Below the pieces are notes generated by a model. It searched no databases and had not been told where the DNA came from. It was given only the letters and a program-made list of their open reading frames with translations. DNA of 64,000 bases from Nitrospirota bacterium (GTDB taxonomy: Bacteria > Nitrospirota > Thermodesulfovibrionia > UBA6902): NCBI GenBank assembly GCA_016213935.1, contig JACQZG010000015.1, positions 1-64,000 of the forward strand, in the 5' to 3' direction. Numbering within the stretch: position 1 is the stretch's first letter; every line of letters begins with the position of its first letter. This document shows positions 18,410 through 29,341 of the stretch, piece by piece. The position numbers and the translations under genes were made by a program.

Positions 18410-20116
18410 ATGAAAGATGAGGTCATAAAAGCGGTCAGAAAAGCCCTTGAAAGCCTTGGGGTTACGAATATCCCGGATATCGAGGTCGATATACCGAAAG
18501 ACGAGGCCCACGGCGATGCCGCGACTACTATAGCTTTAAATCTTGCTAAACCCCTTAAGAAAGCCCCGAAGATAATCGCCGGCGAGATCATCGCGAAGAT
18601 TAAGGAGACGCCCAACCCGTTTTTAAAGATCGAGGCCGCAGGCGCCGGCTTCATCAATTTCACATACAGGAATGATTATTATCACGGTAAGCTCGGGCAG
18701 CTTCTCGAAAAAGAGCATGATTTTTTCAGGGCTGACATCGGCGAGGGCAAAAAGGTACAGGTGGAATTCGTGAGTGCGAACCCCACAGGCCCTCTTCATA
18801 TCGGCCACGGAAGGGGCGCGGCGGTCGGCAACGCCCTGTGCAACCTCCTCAGATCCGCAGGCTATGAAGTTGAGAGGGAATTCTATGTCAATGACGCGGG
18901 AATGCAGATAAAGCTCCTCGGACTTTCGGTTTACACATCCTATCAGCAGATGTTAGGGAATGACATGCCTTTCCCTGAAAACGGTTATAAAGGCGATTAT
19001 GTCAAAGATATATCCGTGGAGATGAAAGATGAGGCAGGTGATAAGTATCACAACATTCCTTTTGAAGGGTGCGGGGATGTATTTACAGCTTTTGCATATA
19101 AGAAGATGCTTGCAGCCCTCTCACGCGACCTTAGTCAATTCGGAATTGGCTTCGATAGATGGCAGAGTGAAAAAGAGCTATATGACAAAGGCGCTGTTAA
19201 GGATGCATTAGAGCACCTGAAGAAGAACGGACTAGCGTATGAAAAAGACGGCGCGCTCTGGTTCAGGTCAACTGAATTCGGCGATGACAAGGACAGGGTA
19301 GTTGTGAAGAATGACGGCGAGTTCACATACTTTGCTTCAGACATCGCATACCATAAAGAAAAGCTCGACAGGGGTTTTGATACCATCATCGATATCTGGG
19401 GAGCTGACCATCACGGATATATCCCGAGGATAAGGGCTGTGCTCAAGGCGTTCGGGCTTTCTGAAGAAAAGTTCAAGGTCATTCTTGTTCAGATCGTCTC
19501 TCTCCTTAGAGAAGGCAAGCCGGTTCAGATGTCAAAGAGGTCAGGTGAATTTATCACACTCCGCGAGGTCATGGATGAAGTCGGCGCTGATATCGCAAAG
19601 TTCATATTTCTCACAAGACGGTCTGACAGCCATCTTGATTTTGACATCGAGGTCGCAAAGAGAGAGTCATCTGAAAACCCGGTCTTCTATGTCCAGTACG
19701 CCTTTGCAAGAATATCGAGCATATTCAGGCAGGCGGTTGAAAGAAAAATTATAAATATTGAGCACAAGATTAATCCCCCCATCCGCCCTTTAGAAAAGGG
19801 GGGTAAGGGGGGATTTGAAAGTATTCATGATATTGACCTGACACTTTTAAAAGAAGGCGACGAGATAGCGCTTGTAAAAAAGATGCTCCTGTACACTCTT
19901 GTATTTGATGGAGCTGTCACTGCGCTTGAACCGCACAGGATAACCTATTATCTGCAGGAACTTGCAAGGCTCTTTCACTCGTACTACAACAGGCACAGAG
20001 TGCTCTCAGACGACATGGATATCACAACGGCGAGGCTCGCCCTCTGCAAAGCAGTGCAGATAGTTCTTGAAGAAGGGTTGAATATTCTCGGGGTGAAGGC
20101 CCCGGAAAGGATGTGA
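18410..20116 (+). CDS. argS: Arginyl-tRNA synthetase
   Basis: A 568-residue class I synthetase. It has an N-terminal Arg-tRNA-synthetase domain (1-85), a catalytic core with HIGHGRG (about 124-130) and a KMSKS-like VQMSKRSG (about 377), and a C-terminal DALR anticodon domain ending in LNILGVKAPERM. Between FRQAVERK and DIDLTLLKEGDE it carries about 15 extra residues (PPIRPLEKGGKGGFES) encoded by a palindromic C-rich/G-rich repeat (19772-19815). This is an in-frame insertion in the linker to the DALR domain. It diverges from htpX and is followed by a dispersed repeat. Confidence 0.96.
   Translation: MKDEVIKAVRKALESLGVTNIPDIEVDIPKDEAHGDAATTIALNLAKPLKKAPKIIAGEIIAKIKETPNPFLKIEAAGAGFINFTYRNDYYHGKLGQLLEKEHDFFRADIGEGKKVQVEFVSANPTGPLHIGHGRGAAVGNALCNLLRSAGYEVEREFYVNDAGMQIKLLGLSVYTSYQQMLGNDMPFPENGYKGDYVKDISVEMKDEAGDKYHNIPFEGCGDVFTAFAYKKMLAALSRDLSQFGIGFDRWQSEKELYDKGAVKDALEHLKKNGLAYEKDGALWFRSTEFGDDKDRVVVKNDGEFTYFASDIAYHKEKLDRGFDTIIDIWGADHHGYIPRIRAVLKAFGLSEEKFKVILVQIVSLLREGKPVQMSKRSGEFITLREVMDEVGADIAKFIFLTRRSDSHLDFDIEVAKRESSENPVFYVQYAFARISSIFRQAVERKIINIEHKINPPIRPLEKGGKGGFESIHDIDLTLLKEGDEIALVKKMLLYTLVFDGAVTALEPHRITYYLQELARLFHSYYNRHRVLSDDMDITTARLALCKAVQIVLEEGLNILGVKAPERM
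19772..19815. repeat. In-frame palindromic C/G-rich repeat in argS
   Basis: A 44-base palindromic element: outer arms AATCCCCCC/GGGGGGATT and inner arms CCCTTT/AAAGGG. It is read through in frame within argS. Confidence 0.8.
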
Positions 20117-20130
20117 ACAAAAAAATTAAT

Positions 20131-20232
20131 GTCATTCCCGCGTCAACCTCGGCTGATCCGCTGAGGCGGAAAAGCGGGAATCCAGACGCTGTTTCTCCGA
20201 AGAACTGGATTCCGCATCAAGTGCGGAATGAC
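20131..20232. repeat. Dispersed GTCATTCCCG-type repeat, copy C
   Basis: A 102-bp copy between argS and the membrane-protein gene. It starts GTCATTCCCGCG, contains CGGGAATCCAG and CTGGATTCCGC, and ends GCGGAATGAC. It is the longest of the four copies, with an extra inner palindrome (CCTCGGCTGATCCGCTGAGG). Confidence 0.75.
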
Positions 20233-20248
20233 GGACAAAGGAGATCAT

Positions 20249-21884
<1,636 letters not shown>

Positions 21885-21896
21885 TATAATTATTCC

Positions 21897-22853
21897 ATGA
21901 ATATACTTATCACAGGCGGCACGGGTTTCATCGGTTCGGCACTGACACGCGAACTTCGTAATTCAGGGCATACTGTCATAATTACAACCAGGCACAGTTC
22001 TGATTCTAAAGACAAGATCACTTGGAACCCGCCTGCTCTGCTCCCTTCTGACATAATCTCAGAAATTGACGCCGTCATAAACCTGGCAGGCGAACCTATC
22101 GCGCCTGAGAGGTGGACGGAAGAGAGAAAAAAACGTATCATGTCAAGCCGTGTTGAAACAACGCGCGCGCTTGTTGCGTCAATTAAACAAAATGAAGAAC
22201 ACGCCCCTTTATCCCTGCCTACCGGACAGGCAGGCCCTCTTTTTAGAGGGGAAAGAAAAAGATTGCCAAAGGTTTTGATAAGCGCCTCCGCGATTGGATA
22301 CTACGGGGCTCATGAAGACGAATATGTTACAGAAGATACACCCCCTGCTTCTGACTTCCTTGCGGAAGTCTGCAAAGCCTGGGAAGCCGAGGCTCTTAAG
22401 GCGCAAGAATCAGGCATACGTGTTGTGCTTATTCGTATCGGCGGCGTGCTTGAATCTGACGGCGGAGCCTTGAAACAGATGATGATACCTTTTAAATTCT
22501 TTGCCGGAGGGCCGATCGGGAGCGGAAGGCAGTGGTTGTCGTGGATACACAGGGACGACCTTACGGGAATTATCAGGTTTGCGCTTGAGAATGACTTCAT
22601 ATCCGGGCCAGTGAACGGGACTGCCCCGAACCCTGTGAGAAATCGAGAGTTCAGCACAGCTTTGGGCAAGGCGATGAAGAGGCCTTCTTTTTTAGCTGTT
22701 CCAGCCTTTATTGTAAAACTGACGCTCGGCGAACTCGGCAGTGTCCTGCTGACCGGGCAGAGAGTCCTCCCTGAGAAGGCTTTGAAGGCAGGCTACAAAT
22801 TCAGATATCCTGATTTAGACGATGCACTGAAGGCGATATTCGGTCAACAATGA
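21897..22853 (+). CDS. TIGR01777-family NAD(P)-dependent epimerase/cell-division-associated protein
   Basis: A 318-residue extended SDR protein of the YfcH/SulA-like family. The Rossmann motif GGTGFIGS is at 7-14. The Y/K pair region begins ISASAIGYYG, and the C-terminal DUF1731 segment is near 275-315 (LTGQRVLPEKALKAGYKF). Its substrate is unknown. It carries a repeat-derived in-frame stretch (22214-22251) giving APLSLPTGQAGPLFRGE between the conserved ALVASI helix and PKVLISASAIGYYG. It lies 12 bases after tgt, so the two are probably co-transcribed. Confidence 0.9.
   Translation: MNILITGGTGFIGSALTRELRNSGHTVIITTRHSSDSKDKITWNPPALLPSDIISEIDAVINLAGEPIAPERWTEERKKRIMSSRVETTRALVASIKQNEEHAPLSLPTGQAGPLFRGERKRLPKVLISASAIGYYGAHEDEYVTEDTPPASDFLAEVCKAWEAEALKAQESGIRVVLIRIGGVLESDGGALKQMMIPFKFFAGGPIGSGRQWLSWIHRDDLTGIIRFALENDFISGPVNGTAPNPVRNREFSTALGKAMKRPSFLAVPAFIVKLTLGELGSVLLTGQRVLPEKALKAGYKFRYPDLDDALKAIFGQQ
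22214..22251. repeat. In-frame double-hairpin repeat in the TIGR01777 gene
   Basis: Two adjacent hairpins: CCTGCCT/AGGCAGG and CCCTCT/AGAGGG. They are read through in frame and encode a proline/glycine-rich loop. Confidence 0.75.
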
Positions 22854-22873
22854 AATCAAGGAACGTATAACTG

Positions 22874-23848
22874 TTATTCCTGCCACTTAAGTTTGTCAAG
22901 CATCTTTTTATTCTCAAAATACCAGTCGACCGTCTTCTTTACGCCTTTTTCGAGCGACGTCCTCGGCCTCCAGCCGAGCACCTTTTTTGTCTTGTCTATA
23001 TTCGCCCATGTGGCCCTCACATCAGCCTTATGCATCATGAGCCTTTTTACTTTCACCTTCTTGCCAAGATGCTTGCCAAGAAGCCCGATAACATAATTAA
23101 GCTTTACGGGATGGTCGCCCCCCAGGTTGAATATCTCATAGCCCACGAACTTCAATGCCCTTATGGTGCCGTCCGCGATGTCGTCTATATATGTGAAGTC
23201 GCGCGTCTGATTGCCGTCGCCGAAGACTGGGATAGCCTTGCCCGCGTCTATGCTCTTTATGAACTTGAAGATGCTCATGTCAGGCCTGCCCGCGGGGCCG
23301 TACACCGTGAAGTACCTGACGACACTCACGTCGATGCCGTATAGATAATGATATGAATAGCTTAAAACCTCTGCGCCCTTCTTTGTGGCCGAATAAGGGG
23401 CAAGCGGCGTGTCTGTCCTCGATTTCTCGTCAAAGGGCATGTTCTCAGAGGCGTAGAGGCTTGAGGTCGACGCCAGCACAAATTTCTTTATCTTATTTTT
23501 GACACAGCATTCAAGCAGGTTAAGCGTCCCTTTGGTGTTGGCGTCAAGATATACCCAGGGATCTTCGACAGACGCCCTCACCCCGGCCCTTGCCGCAAGG
23601 TTTATGACAGCGTCTATCTTATGCCTGCCGAATACAGCCTTCAGTTTTTTATAATCCGCGATGTCGCACCTGTAAAAAGTGAAGTCCGGGAACTTCTTCA
23701 ATATGCCGAGTCTCCAGAGCTTGAGTTTCGGGTCATAATAGTCATTGATATTGTCAACGCCTATCACCTTCACTTTTCTCTCAAGCAATGTGTGAGACAC
23801 CTTCCATCCTATGAATCCGGCGCAACCGGTAACTAAAATTGTCTTCAT
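22874..23848 (-). CDS. UDP-glucuronate 4-epimerase-like sugar-nucleotide epimerase
   Basis: A 324-residue extended SDR. It has the NAD-binding motif GCAGFIGW (9-16), the catalytic Ser/Tyr/Lys region STSSLY and YSATKKGAE (about 150), and PDMSIFKFI plus the RDFTYIDDI motif near 220. This pattern is closest to UDP-glucuronate/UDP-glucose 4-epimerases, which supply galacturonate- or galactose-type sugars for surface glycans. It starts divergently from the plus-strand LPS-core block and is the only minus-strand gene there. Confidence 0.88.
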   Translation of the reverse strand: MKTILVTGCAGFIGWKVSHTLLERKVKVIGVDNINDYYDPKLKLWRLGILKKFPDFTFYRCDIADYKKLKAVFGRHKIDAVINLAARAGVRASVEDPWVYLDANTKGTLNLLECCVKNKIKKFVLASTSSLYASENMPFDEKSRTDTPLAPYSATKKGAEVLSYSYHYLYGIDVSVVRYFTVYGPAGRPDMSIFKFIKSIDAGKAIPVFGDGNQTRDFTYIDDIADGTIRALKFVGYEIFNLGGDHPVKLNYVIGLLGKHLGKKVKVKRLMMHKADVRATWANIDKTKKVLGWRPRTSLEKGVKKTVDWYFENKKMLDKLKWQE

Positions 23849-23962
23849 CTTCCTACCCGTTATCTATATTTGGATTTTATTCTGAATGAAGGACTTCTTC
23901 CATCTGCCGAAAAAACTTATAATACAATTCATTATAATACAGCAATGACAGGGCAAAAACAA

Positions 23963-25075
23963 ATGAAGATCGCTCTTATAAGAAAAAATTTCACCCCCTA
24001 CGGCGGGGCTGAAAACTACATGATGCAGACAGCCTCCGCCCTTGCCGGGAGAGGGCACGAGGTGCATATATTAAGCGCCGGCGATTGGCCTGAGGAATAT
24101 TTTATTTTCCATAAGATTAATACTGTCTCGGGCCCGTCTTTTCTCTCAAACACGCTCTTTGCGTCAAACGTGAAAAAAGCCCTCGGCAAAGAGGCCTTTG
24201 ATTCTGTCATCAGTTTCGAACGCGCGGCTGGCGGAGATATATACCGGGCAGGCGACGGATGCCATAAAGAGTGGCTTTCGAGGCGCGGAGAATATGCGCC
24301 CTTCCACAAAAGAATAAGCTTCCTTATCAACCCTCATCACCGCATGCTTCTGTATCTTGAAAAGAAGAGATTTGAAAATTCAAAATTGATAATAGCCAAT
24401 TCAAAAATGGTCAAAAACGACATCATCAGGAATTACTCAGTTGACCCTGAAAAAATACGCGTCATTTACAACGGCGTTGACCTGCGGAAATTTCACCCTG
24501 TTGATGCAGACAAAAAAGCTGCCGTGAAATATTCGATAGGCCTGCAGGAGAAGAAAGTAATTTTATTCGCCGGAGCCGACCTTGAGAGAAAGGGGCTGCC
24601 CGCGCTTCTGAGAGCCTTTCTGCGCATGGAGCGCAAGGGGATGATGATTCTCGTTGCCGGAAAAAAGGCCGGCGGAAAGTTTGCTTCGCTTATAAAACGG
24701 CTCGGCATAAAGAAGAGCGTCCTCCTGTGGGGGACTGAAAAGGACATGACAAAACTTTATGCCGCATCTGACATCCTTGTCCTGCCGACCATATATGACC
24801 CGTTCAGCAATGCCTCGCTCGAGGCTATGGCATCAGGCCTTCCGGTCGTTACGACATCGGCAAACGGCGTGTCTGAACTGATAACAAACGGGGTGGAGGG
24901 CTATGTGATAAAAAACCCGTCTGACTCTGATACGCTTGCAAAGATGATGAGCGCCGCATTGTCAAATAGCTTGGAAATGGGAAGCAATGCGCGTAAGAAG
25001 GCGGAGGGATTTCCCATAGAGAAGGCGGTTGATGAGATAGTGAGGCTGATTTCAGAGAATGTTCAAAGAGATTAA
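23963..25075 (+). CDS. WaaG-like LPS-core glycosyltransferase (GT4)
   Basis: A 370-residue GT-B glycosyltransferase. An N-terminal PYGGAENYM acceptor loop, the segment DIYRAGDGCHKEWLSRRG (typical of WaaG/RfaG) and the C-terminal donor motif DPFSNASLEAMASGLPVV are visible. WaaG adds glucose to inner-core heptose at the cytoplasmic face. The start is MKIALI at 23963; an in-frame ATG at 23945 lies 6 bases after a TATAAT and would give a leaderless message. It overlaps the following GT9 gene by 17 bases. The donor sugar is inferred. Confidence 0.85.
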   Translation: MKIALIRKNFTPYGGAENYMMQTASALAGRGHEVHILSAGDWPEEYFIFHKINTVSGPSFLSNTLFASNVKKALGKEAFDSVISFERAAGGDIYRAGDGCHKEWLSRRGEYAPFHKRISFLINPHHRMLLYLEKKRFENSKLIIANSKMVKNDIIRNYSVDPEKIRVIYNGVDLRKFHPVDADKKAAVKYSIGLQEKKVILFAGADLERKGLPALLRAFLRMERKGMMILVAGKKAGGKFASLIKRLGIKKSVLLWGTEKDMTKLYAASDILVLPTIYDPFSNASLEAMASGLPVVTTSANGVSELITNGVEGYVIKNPSDSDTLAKMMSAALSNSLEMGSNARKKAEGFPIEKAVDEIVRLISENVQRD

Positions 25076-26198
25076 CAAAATTCTCGTCATTAAGCTGAGG
25101 CACATCGGCGACGTGCTGCTTTCAGTGCCTGCGGTAAGGGCGCTCAAAGAGAGCTTCCCGGCCGCGAAAGTATCTGTCTTGGTAAACAGTGGAACTGAAG
25201 ATGTGCTTGCCGGTAATCCGCTTATTGACGAGTTAATAATATTCCACAGGGAGACAAAAGGGCTTCCGGCATGGAAACGTCTTCCGAAAGAGGCGGGCTT
25301 TCTCAGGATGCTCAGGTCAAAGGGTTTTGACATGACGGTTGACCTTACGGGCGGGGACAGGGCGGCTGTCGCATCCTTTGTCTCGGGAGCTAAATACAGA
25401 ATAGGGATGAAGAGCGCAAAAGGCCTCCCCGGCAAGAAATATTTTTATACTCACACTGCCGGGCCTGACCAAAAGAACCATGCGGTGCTTCAGAATTTGG
25501 AGATATTAAAAAAGTCCGGCATGGAGGCTTCGAACGTATCCGTGGATTTTTTCGTGCCGCCTGACGCAAGAGAAAAAATAAAGGAAATTTTCAAAAAGAA
25601 TAATATAAGCGAAAGAGACAGAATCGTTCATATGCATCCAACCTCAAGATGGCTCTTTAAATGCTGGAAGGATGAGTACATGGCCGAAACAATAGAATGG
25701 CTGATTGAGAACGGCATGAAGATCATTCTCACATCGTCGCCGGAGAAAAAAGAGCTTGAGAAGGCGGAACATATCGTCTCTTTAGCCTCGTCACGCATCG
25801 CGGGTCACGGCTCGCGATTAATCAGCCTCTGCGGCAGGACATCCATTAAAGAACTCGGCGCCATATCAGAGATGTCAGCCCTCTTCTTCGGGGTCGATTC
25901 CGCGCCCATGCACATAGCAGCCGCTCTCAATACGCCTGTTGTCGCGCTCTTCGGGCCGAGCGGGGCGTTCAACTGGGGGCCGTGGGATAATAAACAGCAG
26001 TCAATAACAACACCTTATTCAAATAGAAACGGTTTACAGGCTTTCGGGATGCATACGGTGATTCAGAAGAGCGACGGATGCATACCCTGCGGAAAGGACG
26101 GATGCGAAGGGAGCAAAAAGAGCAGGTGCCTCGATGAGATAACGCCTGATGAGGTAAAGGCGGTGCTTGCAGAAAAGCTGAAGAGTATAAGAAAGTGA
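25059..26198 (+). CDS. LPS heptosyltransferase-like GT9 (WaaQ type)
   Basis: A 379-residue family-9 glycosyltransferase. The start INKILVIKLRHIGDVLLSVP and the C-terminal FGVDSAPMHIAAALNTPVVALFGPS match ADP-heptose:LPS heptosyltransferase III (WaaQ/RfaQ) proteins. It acts on the inner core at the cytoplasmic side of the inner membrane. It is translationally coupled to the WaaG-like gene (17-base overlap). A C-terminal CIPCGKDGC cysteine cluster is typical of the family. A dispersed repeat follows directly. Confidence 0.9.
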   Translation: MFKEINKILVIKLRHIGDVLLSVPAVRALKESFPAAKVSVLVNSGTEDVLAGNPLIDELIIFHRETKGLPAWKRLPKEAGFLRMLRSKGFDMTVDLTGGDRAAVASFVSGAKYRIGMKSAKGLPGKKYFYTHTAGPDQKNHAVLQNLEILKKSGMEASNVSVDFFVPPDAREKIKEIFKKNNISERDRIVHMHPTSRWLFKCWKDEYMAETIEWLIENGMKIILTSSPEKKELEKAEHIVSLASSRIAGHGSRLISLCGRTSIKELGAISEMSALFFGVDSAPMHIAAALNTPVVALFGPSGAFNWGPWDNKQQSITTPYSNRNGLQAFGMHTVIQKSDGCIPCGKDGCEGSKKSRCLDEITPDEVKAVLAEKLKSIRK

Positions 26199-26199
26199 T

Positions 26200-26266
26200 G
26201 TCATACCCGTAAAAACGGGTATCCAGAAAACAACATGGCTGGATTCCCGATCGAGTCGGGAATGAC
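26200..26266. repeat. Dispersed GTCATTCCCG-type repeat, copy D
   Basis: A 67-bp copy that begins 2 bases after the GT9 stop. GTCATACCCG/CGGGTATCCAG is followed by CTGGATTCCCG/CGGGAATGAC. This is the only copy in the polysaccharide region. Confidence 0.75.
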
Positions 26267-26295
26267 AGATAAAATAAATTTATAAAACAAACAAC

Positions 26296-27387
26296 ATGTT
26301 CACACTTCTTCACACTGAATCATCAGCGGGATGGGGCGGGCAGGAGAACAGAATACTGAACGAATCCATCGGCCTCAGAAAGCTCGGCGCAAGGGTTATC
26401 ATCCTCTGCCAGCCCGAGAGCATCCTCGGCAAAAAAGCCGAGACAGAGATGTTTGAGGTGAGAAGGTGCAGGATGAAGAAGAGCTACGACCTCTTCGCCA
26501 TAAGAAATATCCTGAAGCTGATAAAGGACGAAGAGATCGATATCATAAATACACACAGCGGAAGGGATACCCTGCTTGCCGGAATAGCCGGGAGGATTTC
26601 ATGCAGGAAACCCGTCATTGTGAGGACAAGGCATCTTGCCCTGCCCGTGACATCTCTATTCACATATAAATACCTTGCCCGCAAGGTCGTTGCCGTGAGC
26701 GGGCATGTAAGAAGATATCTTATCAATGAAGGGCTGCCCGAAGAAAAAGTTACGGCTGTCCGGACAGGGATAGATATAACAAGGTTCAATCCGGGAAATG
26801 CAAAGGATCTCCTCAGGCAGAAACTTGAGATTAGCCCGGAAACGCCGGTCGTCGGCGCGGTATCAGTGCTGAGGCGGAAGAAAGGACACCATATACTGCT
26901 GGAGGCCGTTCCCCTTATTCTTAAGCAATGCCCCGGCGCGATCTTCTTCATCGCGGGCGACGGCCCGCAGCGCGATAACATAAGACTGAAGATTAATGAG
27001 ATGGGCTTAAATGATAAAGTATTCATGCTCGGAATAAGGAACGACATCCCCGATATCCTGAAGTTTTTTGACATATTCGTTCTCCCCACTATTCAGGAAG
27101 CCCTCGGCACATCCTTTCTCGAGGCCATGGCAATGGGCAAGCCTGTCGTAGGATGCAATGTGGGCGGAGTGAGCGAGGTGATCAGAGACGGCGTCAACGG
27201 GTATCTTGTTGAGCCCGAGGATCCGCGCAGCCTCGCGGACGCGGTTGTAAGGCTTCTGAAAGATGATTCCGCAAGAAAGAAAATGGGCGAGGCCGGAGAG
27301 AAGATGGTGAGTGAGAGCTTCACTGTAGAAAAGATGTGCGAAGGGATGTTCAGCCTTTACTCTTCGCTCATGAAGGAGAGGAAATGA
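26296..27387 (+). CDS. GT4-family glycosyltransferase
   Basis: A 363-residue GT-B transferase. It has an N-terminal GWGGQENRILN acceptor-side motif, the interdomain sequence VRTGIDITRFNPG and the donor-binding EALGTSFLEAMAMGKPVVG, with a retaining-type E7 motif. It probably adds a sugar to the LPS core or outer core. The donor and linkage are unknown. It overlaps the deacetylase gene by 4 bases (ATGA). Confidence 0.88.
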   Translation: MFTLLHTESSAGWGGQENRILNESIGLRKLGARVIILCQPESILGKKAETEMFEVRRCRMKKSYDLFAIRNILKLIKDEEIDIINTHSGRDTLLAGIAGRISCRKPVIVRTRHLALPVTSLFTYKYLARKVVAVSGHVRRYLINEGLPEEKVTAVRTGIDITRFNPGNAKDLLRQKLEISPETPVVGAVSVLRRKKGHHILLEAVPLILKQCPGAIFFIAGDGPQRDNIRLKINEMGLNDKVFMLGIRNDIPDILKFFDIFVLPTIQEALGTSFLEAMAMGKPVVGCNVGGVSEVIRDGVNGYLVEPEDPRSLADAVVRLLKDDSARKKMGEAGEKMVSESFTVEKMCEGMFSLYSSLMKERK

Positions 27388-28181
27388 TACGCCCGGTGCC
27401 TGTGCTTATGTACCACCATATCAACCCGCATAAAGGCGATATGGTGACCGTTACGCCTGATGTCTTTGGGGAACAGATGAGGTATCTCAGAAAGACGGGC
27501 TACCGCGCGCTCAATGCTTCTGAGCTTGAATCATATCTTAAAGGAGAATATATTCCTGATGGGAAGGCTGTTGCCATCACCTTTGACGACGGCTGGCTCG
27601 ATAATTATATCTTCGCCTTTCCCGTTCTCGAAAAATACAGGCTCAACGCGATTGTCTTTATCGTCACTGAACGCGCTGACAAGGCATCGGAAAATGCCTG
27701 TGCTGTCGAACGCGCCGTTCCCACGCATGAGAGGTCAAAAGGGCTTATTTCAGAAGGCAGGGCAGGCAAGGTCGTTCTCAGTTGGAAGCTTATAAAAGAG
27801 GTTTCCGCAGGCGGCCTGATCGAGTTCTGTTCACATGCCAAAAGCCACAGGAGGTGCGCCGAACTTTCAGAGGCCGAACTTTATGACGAACTCAAAGGCT
27901 CAAAAGGCATCATGGAAACGATGCTCGGAAGGCCCTGCCCCTATCTATGCTGGCCATACGGAAGCTACAGCAATACCTCGGTCAGGATTGCGATGGAGGC
28001 GGGCTACAGGATGATATTCACGGTTGACCACGGCGTGACAAAGCCGGGAGACGACCCTCTCTTCATTAAACGGATTGACGTGAGAGACGATCTCTCATGG
28101 TTTAAGAAGAAGATCTTCATTTATTCAAGCCCTGTATTTTCCAATCTCTATCTCAAGATAAGAAAAAAGGGGTCTCTGTAG
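27384..28181 (+). CDS. NodB-type polysaccharide deacetylase
   Basis: A 265-residue carbohydrate esterase 4 protein. The catalytic Asp and metal motif TFDDGW (about 66-71) and the zinc HxxxH-like SHAKSHRR (about 151) are present. Homologs remove N-acetyl groups from sugars; here a cytoplasmic or periplasmic core glycan is the likely substrate. There is no signal peptide. ATG at 27384 with AAGGAGAGGA upstream and a 4-base overlap with the previous stop define the start. Confidence 0.88.
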   Translation: MIRPVPVLMYHHINPHKGDMVTVTPDVFGEQMRYLRKTGYRALNASELESYLKGEYIPDGKAVAITFDDGWLDNYIFAFPVLEKYRLNAIVFIVTERADKASENACAVERAVPTHERSKGLISEGRAGKVVLSWKLIKEVSAGGLIEFCSHAKSHRRCAELSEAELYDELKGSKGIMETMLGRPCPYLCWPYGSYSNTSVRIAMEAGYRMIFTVDHGVTKPGDDPLFIKRIDVRDDLSWFKKKIFIYSSPVFSNLYLKIRKKGSL

Positions 28182-28185
28182 AAAG

Positions 28186-29325
28186 ATGAGACTGAAGATA
28201 TTTGACGGCCTGCTCTGCCTCACGATGAAACTCCTTAAGTCCCTTGACAAAAGAGAGACGGGCATTGAGCATTTTGAGCCTGAAAAAGTCAGGAATATTC
28301 TTCTTGTCTCATCAACAGCCATAGGCGACACGCTTCTCTCAACGCCTGCCATACGGGCGGTGAGAGAGCGTTATCCCGAAGCAAAAATCATCGCGCACCT
28401 CAATGCGAACAACATGGAGCTATTTGAGAATAATCCGCATATAGACAAGATTATCCCGTATTACGGAGGATATAAAAAATTCTGCGAAACCGTAAAAGCG
28501 TTCCGCAATGAGAGATTCGATCTCGCGCTTATCCTTCACGGAAACGAGCCTCAGGCTACGCCTATGGCTTATCTTTCGGGAGCAAGGTTCATCATCAAAC
28601 TCCCGAACACCAGCGAATACAGGTTTCTCCTCTCGAACAAAGATGACATTCTCGGATGGAAAGATTTTGCTCACGCCGCCGAGCAGAGGCTCAGGGTTGT
28701 CGAACTGGCAGGATGCGGAACATCCGACAACAAAATGGTCCTGCCCCTCACCGGCGACGGGGAACTATTTGCCGAAAGATTTATCAAAGAGAATGGCATA
28801 ACCGGTAGAAATGTCATCATCGGGTTTCAGGCAGGGGCATCCACCATAAGCAGGATGTGGTTTCCCGAAAGATTCGCTGAACTCGGGAAAAGGCTGGTTG
28901 CTTTGAATCCTGGCATAAGGATAATCCTGACGGGCTCGCCCAACGAGCATGATTATTGTAAAAAGATCGCTGACGCGATAGGGAAAGAAGCGATAGTATC
29001 CGCCGGGAGAGTCCCTTTGAAATTCCTCCCCTCTCTCATAAAAAGGTTCACTGCGCTTGTGACCGGAGATACAGGGACGATGCACATTGCGGTAGCGGCC
29101 GGAACGCCTGTTGTCGCGCTCTACGCCGTTTCAGACCCTCAAAAGTCAGGCCCGTACTACGGCCTTGATAAACATGCCGTCATCAATAAAGAGAGAACCT
29201 GCGACCCGTGCGCGAGCAAAAAATGCAAATACCAGAAATGCATGGAGCAGATAAGCGTCGATGAAGTATATAATGAAGCACGTATAATATTTGAGAAGGC
29301 CGGAGGCGTCATCTCCCGGCCATGA
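28186..29325 (+). CDS. LPS heptosyltransferase-like GT9
   Basis: A 379-residue GT9. The motif ILLVSSTAIGDTLLSTPAIRAV opens the catalytic domain after an N-terminal extension of about 40 residues. GDTGTMHIAVAAGTPVVALY marks the donor site. A C-terminal CDPCASKKCKYQKC cysteine group is like WaaF/RfaQ relatives. It is the second GT9 of the block. It lies 4 bases after the deacetylase and may overlap the following methyltransferase. Confidence 0.88.
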   Translation: MRLKIFDGLLCLTMKLLKSLDKRETGIEHFEPEKVRNILLVSSTAIGDTLLSTPAIRAVRERYPEAKIIAHLNANNMELFENNPHIDKIIPYYGGYKKFCETVKAFRNERFDLALILHGNEPQATPMAYLSGARFIIKLPNTSEYRFLLSNKDDILGWKDFAHAAEQRLRVVELAGCGTSDNKMVLPLTGDGELFAERFIKENGITGRNVIIGFQAGASTISRMWFPERFAELGKRLVALNPGIRIILTGSPNEHDYCKKIADAIGKEAIVSAGRVPLKFLPSLIKRFTALVTGDTGTMHIAVAAGTPVVALYAVSDPQKSGPYYGLDKHAVINKERTCDPCASKKCKYQKCMEQISVDEVYNEARIIFEKAGGVISRP

Positions 29326-29341
29326 CAACGGAGAAGCATCT

